Assembly (NCBI GenBank): GCA_016861105.1
Contig: BOKS01000007.1
Location: 62,001-126,000, forward strand
Length of the DNA: 64,000 nucleotides
Direction of reading: 5' to 3'
From: Betaproteobacteria bacterium
GTDB lineage: Bacteria; Pseudomonadota; Gammaproteobacteria; Burkholderiales; Casimicrobiaceae
The stretch's first letter is position 1; each line of letters begins with the position of its first letter. A program made the translations under genes and the position numbers. Shown here one piece after another: positions 42,524 through 50,695 of the stretch. The notes under the pieces were generated by a model, which saw nothing but the letters and a program-made list of their open reading frames with translations, searched no databases and was not told the origin of the DNA.

Positions 42524-43231
42524 ATGGTCCGGAAGACGAAAGAGGCCGCGCTCGCCACGCGCGAGGCGCTGATCGACGCGGCGGAGCGCGCGTTCCGGCG
42601 CAATGGCGTGATGCGGACGTCGCTCGCCGACGTCGCCGCGGAGGCCGGCATGACGCGCGGCGCGATCTACTGGCACTTCCGCGACAAGGCGGAACTGCTC
42701 GAGGCGATGTGCGCGCGCACCACGATGCCGATGGACGCCGCGCTGGCCGAGGCGGCGCGGCACCCGCCCGACGATCCGCTCGCCGCGCTGCGGGCGCTGG
42801 CGGTCGAAGCGCTGACGCGGCTCGCCCGCGACCCGCACACGCAGGCCGTGGTCGAGATCCTGATGCACAAGTGCGAGTTGTCCGGGGACCTCGCCGAGGG
42901 CGGCGCCGGAAGCGCGCAGGGCCGCGCGTCCTGCGTCGCCGGCGTCGAGGCGCTCGTGCGCCACGCGGTGGCGCGCGGCCAGCTCCCGGCCGACACGGAC
43001 GTCATGCTCGCCGCGCGGCTGCTGCACGGCGGCGTCGCCGGCCTGATGCACGACTGGGTCGCCGCCTCCGACGAGTACGACCTCGCCGACGCCGCGCCGG
43101 CGCTCGTCGACGCGCTCGTCGCGGGCGTGCGCGCGGCGCCGCCGCGCGTGCGCGCCGCGCGTCCCGACGCGGAATCCGGCATCCGCAAGGTCGCGGCGCG
43201 GCCGGCCGCACGCGGGTCCGTCGGCGCGTAG
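42524..43231 (+). CDS. TetR family repressor (AcrR/TtgR-like)
   Basis: A 235-residue TetR regulator. The HTH is LIDAAERAFRRNGVMRTSLADVAAEAGMTRGAIYWHFRDKAELLEAM, the near-canonical AcrR form. The C-terminal ligand domain of about 120 residues resembles TtgR/AcrR (DPHTQAVVEILMHKCELSGDL). A tail of some 35 residues is Ala/Arg-rich. It almost certainly represses the divergent efflux operon through the ACATTC/GAATGT site and is released by toxic ligands. Confidence 0.94.
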   Translation: MVRKTKEAALATREALIDAAERAFRRNGVMRTSLADVAAEAGMTRGAIYWHFRDKAELLEAMCARTTMPMDAALAEAARHPPDDPLAALRALAVEALTRLARDPHTQAVVEILMHKCELSGDLAEGGAGSAQGRASCVAGVEALVRHAVARGQLPADTDVMLAARLLHGGVAGLMHDWVAASDEYDLADAAPALVDALVAGVRAAPPRVRAARPDAESGIRKVAARPAARGSVGA

Positions 43232-43291
43232 CAGGCGCGCCGCGCGGCGCATAATTCCGCCTTCGTGCAATCCACTGCGGGCGGACATTCC

Positions 43292-44149
43292 ATGGCAGCG
43301 ATCGGGACCGTCGGCGTCATCGGCGCCGGCACGATGGGCAACGGCATCGCGCAGGCGTGCGCGGTGGCGGGCATCGACGTCGTGATGGTCGACGTCGGCG
43401 ACGCGCAGCTCGAGCGTGGCCGCTCGGCGATTGCGGGCAGCCTCGAGCGGCTGGTGAAGAAGGAGAAGCTCTCCGCCGGCGACCGCGACGCGGCGCTCGC
43501 GCGCGTGCGGACGGCGACCGACTACGCGGCGCTCGCGCGTGCCGGCCTCGTCGTCGAGGCGGCCACGGAGAATCCGTCGGTCAAGTTCGACATCCTGCGC
43601 AAGGTGGACGCGCTCGTCGGGGACGACGCGATCCTGGCGACCAACACGTCGTCGATCTCGATCACGCAGCTCGGCGCCGTGCTGAAGCGCGCGGACCGCT
43701 TCGTCGGCCTGCACTTCTTCAACCCGGTGCCGATGATGGCGCTGGTCGAGGTGATCCGCGGGCTGGCGACGTCCGAGGCGACCGTCGACGCGGCCGGTGC
43801 GTTCGCGCGCGCGCTCGGCAAGACGCCGATCGTGGTCAGGAACAGCCCGGGCTTCGTCGTCAACCGCATCCTGTGCCCGATGCTGAACGAGGCGATCTTC
43901 CTCTACGGCGAGGGCGTGGCGTCGGCGCAGGAGATCGACGACGGCATGAAGCTCGGCTGCAACCACCCGATCGGGCCGCTCGCGCTCACCGACATGATCG
44001 GCCTGGACGTGCTGCTCGCCGTCATGCAGGTCTTCCACGCCGACTTCGGCGACGACAAGTACCGGCCCGCGCCGCTGCTGAAGGAGATGGTCGCCGCCGG
44101 CTGGCTCGGCCGCAAGAGCGGCCGCGGCTTCTACACCTACGCGAAGTGA
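43292..44149 (+). CDS. 3-hydroxybutyryl-CoA dehydrogenase
   Basis: A 285-residue short-form 3-hydroxyacyl-CoA dehydrogenase (PaaH/Hbd type). NAD site VGVIGAGTMGNGIAQACA opens the protein. The catalytic His is in GLHFFNPVPMM and Glu in EVIRG. VNRILCPMLNEAIFLYGEGVAS is the dimer domain, and LGRKSGRGFYTY closes it. It oxidises 3-hydroxybutyryl-CoA to acetoacetyl-CoA. ATG 43292 is the first start before the NAD motif. The crotonase gene follows by 8 bp, so the two form a two-step beta-oxidation unit that could use butyryl-CoA from IcmF. Confidence 0.94.
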   Translation: MAAIGTVGVIGAGTMGNGIAQACAVAGIDVVMVDVGDAQLERGRSAIAGSLERLVKKEKLSAGDRDAALARVRTATDYAALARAGLVVEAATENPSVKFDILRKVDALVGDDAILATNTSSISITQLGAVLKRADRFVGLHFFNPVPMMALVEVIRGLATSEATVDAAGAFARALGKTPIVVRNSPGFVVNRILCPMLNEAIFLYGEGVASAQEIDDGMKLGCNHPIGPLALTDMIGLDVLLAVMQVFHADFGDDKYRPAPLLKEMVAAGWLGRKSGRGFYTYAK

Positions 44150-44157
44150 GCGCGGCG

Positions 44158-44943
44158 ATGGCCCACGGGACGCTGCGCGTCACCGATCCCGCGCCCGGCG
44201 TGCGGCTGCTGACGATCCACCGCCCGCAGGCGCTCAACGCGCTGAATCCGCAGGTGCTGCGCGAGCTGATGCAGGCGCTGGCCGACGCGTCGGGCGACGC
44301 CTCGGTGCGCGCGCTGCTCCTGACCGGCGCCGGCGAGAAGGCCTTCGTCGCGGGCGCGGACATCGCGGCGATGCGCGCCATGTCGGCGCTGGAGGGCCGC
44401 GAGTTCGCCGTGCAGGGGCACGCGCTCATGCGCGCCCTCGAGATGGCGCCCTTCCCGGCGATCGCGCTGGTGAACGGCTACGCGCTCGGCGGCGGCTGCG
44501 AGCTCGCGCTCGCCTGCGACTTCATCGTGGCCTCGGAGAAGGCGGTGTTCGGCCAGCCGGAGGTCGGCCTCGGCATCGTGCCCGGCTTCGGCGGCACGCA
44601 GCGCCTGACGCGGCTGGTAGGCAAGGGGATGGCGGTGGAGCTGTGCACGACCGGCCGGCAGGTGAAGGCCGACGAGGCGCTGCGCATCGGGCTCGTCAAC
44701 CACGTGGTCGCGCCCGCCGCGCTCCTCGACAAGGGCCTCGAGCTCGCCGGCCAGATCGCGCAGAAGGCGCCGGTCGCGGTGAAGCTCGCCAAGCACCTGG
44801 TCCAGCGCGGCCAGGACATGGACCTCGCGAACGCGAACGCCTTCGAGGCGGACGTGTTCGGCGTCGCGTTCGGCACCGACGACCGCGTCGAGGGGATGGG
44901 CGCGTTCCTGGAGAAGCGGAAGGCGGAGTTCCGGGGGCGTTAG
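44158..44943 (+). CDS. Enoyl-CoA hydratase (crotonase)
   Basis: A 261-residue crotonase-fold enzyme. The oxyanion segments AFVAGADIAAM and NGYALGGGCELALACD are intact, and both catalytic Glu residues are present (GGGCELAL and GQPEVGLGIVPGFGGTQR). It hydrates crotonyl-CoA to 3-hydroxybutyryl-CoA, feeding the dehydrogenase just upstream. ATG 44158 is 8 bp after the dehydrogenase stop. A REP-like element starts 3 bp after its stop codon. Confidence 0.93.
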   Translation: MAHGTLRVTDPAPGVRLLTIHRPQALNALNPQVLRELMQALADASGDASVRALLLTGAGEKAFVAGADIAAMRAMSALEGREFAVQGHALMRALEMAPFPAIALVNGYALGGGCELALACDFIVASEKAVFGQPEVGLGIVPGFGGTQRLTRLVGKGMAVELCTTGRQVKADEALRIGLVNHVVAPAALLDKGLELAGQIAQKAPVAVKLAKHLVQRGQDMDLANANAFEADVFGVAFGTDDRVEGMGAFLEKRKAEFRGR

Positions 44944-45699
44944 CCCGGGGTCAGAGCCGTCATCTTCGCGTCCACAAGCCCACGCGGCGTGGCGGCGGGG
45001 CCGCCGGCGGATGCCGACGTCAGCGAGCCATCGCGCGGCCTGCGGCGGCGTTGCGTCGTCGCCCGCGCTGTGGAGCCCTCGATGCGCTCCTTGAAGGCGT
45101 CGCTCCCGAACGCGAGATCGCTCGCCGTCGCCTGGCGCAGCGCCGTGAGCGCCTGCTCGTTGCCCGGTGCATCGCACCAGCGGGCGTACGCGGGGCCGAT
45201 CTCGCGGCCCAGGGTCCTCCATCGCCGGGTGGGGCGCGAGCAAAGGGTCCCGACGCAGGCCGGCGAGACCGGCATAGCCGCTTCATGGCCAGGCACCAGG
45301 TGCCGGGGCCATGCCGGCGCGCACCGGGTCGAGGTCGATGTAGCGGCAGGCGGCGAGGACCTAGGCGTCCTCGCCCACGCGACACGCGCGGTACCTTCCT
45401 TCCCAGAGCGTTCCGGTCCGGCCGCGCGCGAGGTTGACGTAACGAACGAAACGCGCGCCGACCGATTGCATCGTGCGCGACACCGCGCCCAGGTCGAGCG
45501 GCGCGACGAGCAGGTGGACGTGGTTGGTCATGAGCATATGCGCGTGGACCTGCACGCGGTAGTGCGTGACCGCAGCCTGCAGTGCATCGAGATAGAAGCG
45601 GAAGTCGGCCTCGCCGAAGAGGCACCGCCCCCGGTCGTTGCCGCGCTGGACGACGTGCAGCGGGTGGCCCGTCAGGGGGAAGCGCGGACGGCGTGGCAT
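44940..45699 (-). pseudogene. Decayed REP-associated tyrosine transposase (RAYT)
   Basis: The reading frame starts at ATG 45699 (MPRRPRFPLTGHPLHVVQRG), and has the HUH motif in HMLMTNHVHLLVAP, both as in IS200-like RAYT proteins. A TAG at 45361-45363 stops it at 112 residues. The frame then continues as VLAACRYIDLDPVRAGM, which includes the expected catalytic Tyr, meets a second stop (TGA, 45283-45285) in place of an expected Trp, and shifts frame near 45220-45240. The remaining frame (GREIGPAYARWCDAP to ATASDLAFGSDAFKERIE) is the RAYT C terminus. It ends inside the flanking repeat (KMTALTP). Two nonsense changes plus one frameshift make it inactive. Confidence 0.85.
44947..44967 (+). repeat. 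REP-like element at the 3' side of the RAYT
   Basis: An exact copy of the element at 73-93 (GGGGTCAGAGCCGTCATCTT plus C), 3 bp after the crotonase stop and within the 3' end of the RAYT remnant. RAYT genes are typically flanked by their cognate REPs. Confidence 0.8.
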
Positions 45700-45785
45700 G
45701 GCGGGGATCCCATGCGCGCATGCTCCCCGAACCTCGCCGTGGGCCGGTATCGGCCGTCGGTCGTACGGTGATCGGGCAGTACGGT

Positions 45786-45883
45786 GGGGTCAGAGCCGTC
45801 TCCGTCCCCCGCTTCGGCGCAGCAGTGCGTCGGGGTCAGAGCCGTCTCCGCCCCGCGTCGGCGCAGAAAAAGGCTCTGACCCC
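45786..45883. repeat. REP-like cluster at the 5' side of the RAYT
   Basis: Two forward copies (45786 and 45832, GGGGTCAGAGCCGTCTCCGY) are tandem with a period of 46 bp, and an inverted copy GGCTCTGACCCC ends at 45883. They begin 87 bp upstream of the RAYT start and end 5 bp after the stop of the SDR gene. The outward inverted pair could fold into a hairpin. Confidence 0.8.
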
Positions 45884-45887
45884 GAAG

Positions 45888-46667
45888 TCAGAGAGTGGCG
45901 TTGACGGCGCCGCCGTCGATCAGCAGGTTGTGCCCGACGATGAAGCCGGCGTGCGCGCTGCACAGGAACGCGCAGGCGCGGCCGAACTCGTCGGGATCGC
46001 CGAAGCGGCCGGCCGGCACCTCGGCGCGCCGCGCGGCGGCGAAGGTCTCGAAGTCCTGGCCTGCCTTGGCGGAGCGCTTGCGCAGGCCGTCGACGGTCCG
46101 CGCGGTCTCGAACGGCCCGGGCAGCAGGTTGTTGATCGTGACGTTGTGCTTCGCGACCTGCCGCGCGAGGCCGGCGACGAACCCGGTCAGCCCGGCGCGG
46201 GCGCCGTTGGACAGCCCGAGGTCGGGCAGCGGGGCCTTCACCGAGCGCGACGTCACGTTGACGATCCGGCCCCAGCGGCGCGCGATCATGCCGTCGACCG
46301 TCGCGCGGATCAGCATGATCGGCGTGATCATGTTCGCGTTGACCGCCTGCTGCCAGACCCGCTCGTCCCAGTCGCGGAAGTCGCCGATCGGCGGGCCGCC
46401 CGCGTTGTTGACGAGGATGTCCGGCTGCGGGCACGCGGCCAGGACGGCCGCACGACCCTCGGGCGTGGTGATGTCGCACGCGACCGGCGTGACCGTCACG
46501 CCGGCCTCGCGGCGGATCTCCTCGGCGGTCGCCTCGAGGACGTCGCGCGTGCGGGCGTTCAGCACGAGGTCGACGCCCTCGAGCGCGAGCGCGCGGGCGC
46601 ACGCCTTGCCGAGGCCCTGCGACGAGGCGCAGACGATGGCCTTGCGGCCGCGGATGGCGTAGTCCAT
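45888..46667 (-). CDS. SDR family oxidoreductase lacking the catalytic Tyr
   Basis: A 259-residue short-chain dehydrogenase/reductase. The cofactor motif is ASSQGLGKACARAL and NNAGG is conserved. The Tyr of YxxxK is missing: the region reads VTSRSVKAPLPDLGLSNGARAGLTG. This is a recognised divergent SDR form that may act with another residue or as a non-oxidative protein. ATG 46667 begins MDYAIRGRKAIVCAS. Last gene of the amidohydrolase-sulfatase-Bug operon, 32 bp after the Bug gene. Confidence 0.88.
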   Translation of the reverse strand: MDYAIRGRKAIVCASSQGLGKACARALALEGVDLVLNARTRDVLEATAEEIRREAGVTVTPVACDITTPEGRAAVLAACPQPDILVNNAGGPPIGDFRDWDERVWQQAVNANMITPIMLIRATVDGMIARRWGRIVNVTSRSVKAPLPDLGLSNGARAGLTGFVAGLARQVAKHNVTINNLLPGPFETARTVDGLRKRSAKAGQDFETFAAARRAEVPAGRFGDPDEFGRACAFLCSAHAGFIVGHNLLIDGGAVNATL

Positions 46668-46699
46668 GGCGTGGTCCGGAAGCGGCGGAAGCCGCGAGC

Positions 46700-47665
46700 C
46701 TACTGGATCGGGATGCCCGCGTCCTTGACGGTCTTCGCCCACTTGGCGACGTCGTCGGCGAGGAACCTGCGGAACCCCTCCGGGTCGAGCGGCGGCTGCG
46801 CGGCCAGCATCGTGTTGCGCTGCAGCCGCTCGCGCACGGAGGCGTCGCCGAACGCCTCGGCGAACGCGCGGTGCAGCTTCTCGCGCACGGCCTGCGGCGT
46901 CTCCTTGGGCACGACGAAGCCGACCCAGTCGCGCACGTCGATCGTCCCCATGCCGGCCTCGGCGAGCGTGGGCACGTCGGGCAGCTCGGAGAGCCGCGCG
47001 GCCGACGTCACCGCGAGCGCACGCACCTTGCCGCCCTTGATCTGCGGCAGCGCGGCGGACGCGGTCGCGAACATGAACGCGGTCTCGCCGGTCACCACCG
47101 ACAGCACAGCCGGCGGCGCGCCCTTGTACGGCACGTGCGTCAGCGCGAGCCCGGTACGCAGGCGGAACGTCTCGCCGGACAGGTGGCCGGGGCTGCCGAC
47201 GCCGCCGGACGCGTAGTTCGTCGGGCCCTTCTCCCTGAGCTCGCGCACCAGCGCCTCGACGCCGTCCGCCTTGACCGCGGGGCCGACGATCAGCACGTTC
47301 GCGAGCCACGCGTACAGGCCGACCGGCTCGAGGTCGTTCACGAGGCTGTACGACTTGCTCTTCATGATCGTCTCGTTCGCGGCGTTCGAGACCGTGACCA
47401 GGCCGATCGTCGTGCCGTCGGGCTTCGCGTTCTTCACGATCTCGGCGGCGACGACGCCGCCCGCACCGGGCCTGTTCTCGACGATGACCGTCGTGCCGAG
47501 CGACTGCGCGAGCTTCTCGGCGACCAGCCGCGCGGCGATGTCGGTGTTGCCGCCGCCGGGGCCGCCGACGACGATGCGGGTGGTCGCGGGCTGCGCGTGC
47601 GCCGCGAGCGAGGCCGCGAGCGCGGCAGCCGCGCACGCGGCGCGGAGAGTGCGGTGGACGGTCAT
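46700..47665 (-). CDS. Tripartite tricarboxylate transporter receptor (Bug/TctC family)
   Basis: A 321-residue periplasmic receptor with signal peptide (TLRAACAAAALAASLAAHA). TRIVVGGPGGGNTDIAARLVAEKL is the ligand loop, and THVPYKGAPPAVLSVVTGETAFMF is a family signature. It should capture the substrate of the adjacent amidohydrolase and sulfatase. No TctAB is present in the window. ATG 47665 follows AGGAGG. It is the third gene in the operon starting at 50573. Confidence 0.92.
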   Translation of the reverse strand: MTVHRTLRAACAAAALAASLAAHAQPATTRIVVGGPGGGNTDIAARLVAEKLAQSLGTTVIVENRPGAGGVVAAEIVKNAKPDGTTIGLVTVSNAANETIMKSKSYSLVNDLEPVGLYAWLANVLIVGPAVKADGVEALVRELREKGPTNYASGGVGSPGHLSGETFRLRTGLALTHVPYKGAPPAVLSVVTGETAFMFATASAALPQIKGGKVRALAVTSAARLSELPDVPTLAEAGMGTIDVRDWVGFVVPKETPQAVREKLHRAFAEAFGDASVRERLQRNTMLAAQPPLDPEGFRRFLADDVAKWAKTVKDAGIPIQ

Positions 47666-47709
47666 GCGGGGGCCTCCTGGCGGTTGCGGATCGGACGGAT
47701 GCAGCGGAC

Positions 47710-49149
47710 TCAGCGGAACGCGTCGGCCCAGTCGCGCGCGTCGTACGCGCTGCGCAGCCGCCAGTCGATCCACTGCGCGCGCAGCGCCTCGCGGACGCCG
47801 CGCAGCGCCGGGTCGTTCCAGCGGTCGCGCTCCTCGTGCGGGTCGTCGGCGAGGTCGAACAGCTGGCCGAAGGACTCGCCGAGGAAGTGCACGAACTTGT
47901 AGCGGTCGGTGCGCACCATCGAGACGAAGTCCGAGAACTGGAAGACGACGTCGCGCCCCTGCTCGCAGTAGACGGCCTCGCGGCCCGCGAATGGTTCGCC
48001 GCGCAGCGCGGGCAGCAGCGAGCGCGCCTCCCACCAGGGCGGCACCTCGCAGCCGGCGAGCTCCATGAGCGCCGGCGCGAGGTCGATCGACTGCACCAGC
48101 GCGTCCACGCGCCCGCGGCCCGGCAGCCGCGGCGACCAGACGACGAGCGGGACGCGCACGACCTCCTCGTACATCGTCCACTTCTGGCTGTGCCCGTGGT
48201 CGCCGAGGCAGTCGCCGTGGTCGGACGTGAACACGACGACGGCGTCGTCGAGCCGCCCGGCCGCGTGCAGCGCCGCGAGCAGGCGGCCGACTTCGTGGTC
48301 GATCAGCGAGACGTTCGCGAGGTAGTGCGCGAGCTGGCGCTCGCGCAGCGGGCGCGGCGCGTCGACGATGTGCGGCGCGGCGTCGTGGTGGCCGGTCGCG
48401 TGCTTGTCGCGCAGCTGGCGGAACGGCGGCGGCTGCGCCTCGAGGTCGTCGCGCCGGACCGGGCGGACCGGCAGATCGCGGCCGCGGTAGCGCGCGATCC
48501 ACGACGCCGGCGGGTCGTAGGGCGGGTGCGGGCCCGGGAACCCGACCTGCAGGAACAGCGGCTCGCCGTCGCCGGCGTGTGCGGTGACGGCCGCGGCGGC
48601 AGCCGTCCCCACGAACGCGTCGGCGTGCAGGTCGTCGGCGAGCGGCCACTCGTAGGCGCCGAGGCGTTGCGCGTAGTCGGGCAGCAGACGGTAGCTCGCG
48701 AGCCCCGGCTTGGCGACGCCCGCGTCGGCCAGCGCCCGGTCCCACGCGTCGACGAAGTCGCGGCCGCGCTTCGCCATCGAGCGGTCCTTGTTCTCGACCA
48801 CGGTGCGCTCGTGGAAGCCCGCCGGCGCGTCCATCGGCTGCGTGTGCATCTTGCCGACGTTGACGCAGCGGTAGCCCGCCTCGGCGAGCCGCTCGACCCA
48901 GGTGCGCCGCCACGTCGAGGCGTTGGTCAGGATGCCGTTGGTGTGCGGGTACACGCCGGTGAACAGGCTCGCGCGCGCCGGCACGCACGAGGCGCCGGTC
49001 ACGTAGCAGCGCGCGAAGTGCGTGCCCTCGCGCACGAGGCGGTCGAGGTGCGGCGTGTCGACGTGCGGGTAGCCGAGCGCCGCGATCGTGTCGTAGCGCT
49101 GCTGGTCGGTGACGACGACGACGATGTCGGGGCGCGGATCCGCCTTCAT
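47710..49149 (-). CDS. Sulfatase / phosphonate monoester hydrolase family
   Basis: A 479-residue alkaline-phosphatase superfamily hydrolase. CVPARASLFTG (Cys55) is the CxPxR site at which Cys becomes formylglycine. DIVVVVTDQQRYDT supplies the N-terminal metal Asp, and VVFTSDHGDCLGDHG the second metal site. KWTMYEEVVRVPLVVW fits choline-sulfatase and phosphonate monoester hydrolase subgroups better than arylsulfatases. No signal peptide is visible, so it is probably cytoplasmic. Start ATG 49149 overlaps the amidohydrolase stop (ATGA). Confidence 0.9.
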   Translation of the reverse strand: MKADPRPDIVVVVTDQQRYDTIAALGYPHVDTPHLDRLVREGTHFARCYVTGASCVPARASLFTGVYPHTNGILTNASTWRRTWVERLAEAGYRCVNVGKMHTQPMDAPAGFHERTVVENKDRSMAKRGRDFVDAWDRALADAGVAKPGLASYRLLPDYAQRLGAYEWPLADDLHADAFVGTAAAAAVTAHAGDGEPLFLQVGFPGPHPPYDPPASWIARYRGRDLPVRPVRRDDLEAQPPPFRQLRDKHATGHHDAAPHIVDAPRPLRERQLAHYLANVSLIDHEVGRLLAALHAAGRLDDAVVVFTSDHGDCLGDHGHSQKWTMYEEVVRVPLVVWSPRLPGRGRVDALVQSIDLAPALMELAGCEVPPWWEARSLLPALRGEPFAGREAVYCEQGRDVVFQFSDFVSMVRTDRYKFVHFLGESFGQLFDLADDPHEERDRWNDPALRGVREALRAQWIDWRLRSAYDARDWADAFR

Positions 49150-50573
49150 GGCGGCGCCTTGTGGAACACGCCGTCCTTCATGATCGCGCGCAGCCGCGCG
49201 CGGTCCTGCAGGATCGCGACGTCGGCGAGCGGGTCGCCGTCGACCAGCAGCAGGTCGGCGAGGGCGCCCGTGCGCAGCACGCCGAGCTCGCCCGGCAGGA
49301 TGGTGCCCACGCGCGCCGAAGGACCGCCCCGAGGCGCGCGTTCCGCCCCCTCGGGGGGCAGCGAAGCCGCGCCAGCGGCGAGCGTGGGGGTCGTCACGCG
49401 CGCCGAAGGACCGCCCCGAGGCGCGCGTTCCGCCCCCTCGGGGGGCAGCGAAGCCGCGCCAGCGGCGAGCGTGGGGGCACACATCAGTTCGCCGCCCCAC
49501 TTCGTCGCGGCGACGATCGCCTCCATCGGCGTGAAGCCCATCAGGTCGACGAAGAACGCGAGGTCGCGCGCGTTGTTGCCGTGCGGGTTCCACGCGAAGC
49601 CGTAGTCGCCGCCGGGCAGCACGCGCACGCCGCGCTTCCTGAGCTCGACCATGCGCTCGCAGGTCATCTCCAGGTCGCGCTCGATGCGCGCGCGCATCGC
49701 CGGCGACGACGGCAGCCCGTACTTCCCCGATTCGTGCAGGCGCGTCCACGTCACCGACATCGCCGGGGCGACGAAGACGCGGTCCTTCGCGGCCTCGAGC
49801 ATGTCGAGCGCCTCGGCGTCGGCGCAGGTCGCGTGGTAGATCACGTCGACGCCGTGGCGCACGCACATCTTCACCGACGCGGCGCTGCGCGCGTGCGCGG
49901 CGACGCGCCTGCCGCGCTCGCGCGCCACCTCGCAGACGGCCGCCACCTCGTCGTCCGCCATCAGCGTCGTCGGCGACGGGATCGCCGGCGTCGACGTGTC
50001 GCCGGAGGGGACGATCTTCAGGACGTCGACCCCTTCGCGGCAGGCCTCGCGCGCGGCACGGCGGAACTCGACCGGACCGTCGCACGGCAGCGTGTACATC
50101 GCCTCGCCGGGGTCGAGGTGCAGCTGCCGCAGGTCGCCCACGCCGCCGGTGACCGTGAGCTGCACGCTCGCCGCCCGCAGGCGCGGCCCCGGGTGCTCGC
50201 CGCGGTCGATCGCGTCGCGCACCACGACGTCGAGGCGCGGCTTCGTGGCCGCGGCCGAGAAGCACGACGTGAAGCCGCAGTCGAGGTAGAGCTTCGCGTG
50301 CCTGAGCGTGGCGAGCAGGTGCTCCTCCACCGGCACGGCGGAGAACTGGGCGGGGTTCGACTGGTCGAGGAACGAGAGGTGCGCGTGCGGCTCGACGAGG
50401 CCCGGCATCAGCGTCGCGCCGGCGCAGTCGACGATCCGGTCGCGCGCATCGGCGGCGATGCTGCCCGGCGCGCCCACGGCGGCGATGCGCTGCCCGTCGA
50501 CGCGCAGGTCGCCGCGGAACGGCGCTGCGCCGCTGCCGTCCAGGATCTGCGCATCGCGGAACAGGACGCTCAT
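49146..50573 (-). CDS. Amidohydrolase with a repeat-derived insertion
   Basis: A 475-residue metal-dependent amidohydrolase of the imidazolonepropionase/prolidase-like group. LMPGLVEPHAHLSFLD has the HxH metal site. VAAHARSAASVKMCVRHGVDVIYHA gives the next His pair, GVRVLPGGDYGFAW the late metal Asp, and ADLLLVDGDPL the end of the barrel. Residues of about 366-421 are two copies of LAAGAASLPPEGAERAPRGG separated by TT and are not part of the family. They are encoded by identical 82-bp repeats. The insertion is in frame, in the loop after GGELMCA where a short ELG turn is usual. First gene of the operon behind an IclR-type palindrome. Confidence 0.9.
   Translation of the reverse strand: MSVLFRDAQILDGSGAAPFRGDLRVDGQRIAAVGAPGSIAADARDRIVDCAGATLMPGLVEPHAHLSFLDQSNPAQFSAVPVEEHLLATLRHAKLYLDCGFTSCFSAAATKPRLDVVVRDAIDRGEHPGPRLRAASVQLTVTGGVGDLRQLHLDPGEAMYTLPCDGPVEFRRAAREACREGVDVLKIVPSGDTSTPAIPSPTTLMADDEVAAVCEVARERGRRVAAHARSAASVKMCVRHGVDVIYHATCADAEALDMLEAAKDRVFVAPAMSVTWTRLHESGKYGLPSSPAMRARIERDLEMTCERMVELRKRGVRVLPGGDYGFAWNPHGNNARDLAFFVDLMGFTPMEAIVAATKWGGELMCAPTLAAGAASLPPEGAERAPRGGPSARVTTPTLAAGAASLPPEGAERAPRGGPSARVGTILPGELGVLRTGALADLLLVDGDPLADVAILQDRARLRAIMKDGVFHKAPP
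49309..49477 (-). repeat. Two identical 82-bp dispersed repeats inside the amidohydrolase gene
   Basis: Positions 49309-49390 and 49396-49477 are identical, separated by 5 bp, so the period is 87 bp (29 codons). The unit contains CCGCCCCCTCGGGGGGCAGC and ends GCGAGCGTGGGGG. This is the style of a widespread Burkholderiales intergenic repeat. Here it is read as protein in frame with the host gene. Confidence 0.8.
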
Positions 50574-50627
50574 CGGGGGGCCGCGGCGCGTGCGGGCGGA
50601 GCCCCTCGGCCGCGCGCGCTGCAAATG

Positions 50628-50642
50628 TGGAACACCGTTCCA
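50628..50642. promoter_or_regulatory. IclR-type operator TGGAACACCGTTCCA
   Basis: TGGAAC-acc-GTTCCA is a perfect 6-3-6 palindrome in the 122-bp divergent gap, 55 bp before the amidohydrolase start and 54 bp before the plus-strand gene at 50696. TGGAA-n5-TTCCA sites bind IclR-family regulators. No IclR gene is in the window, so the regulator is elsewhere. Confidence 0.6.
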
Positions 50643-50695
50643 TTTTCGCCGATGACGGGGTAAAGTCAACCGGCACGGCGGACGGGAGGCGGCGG

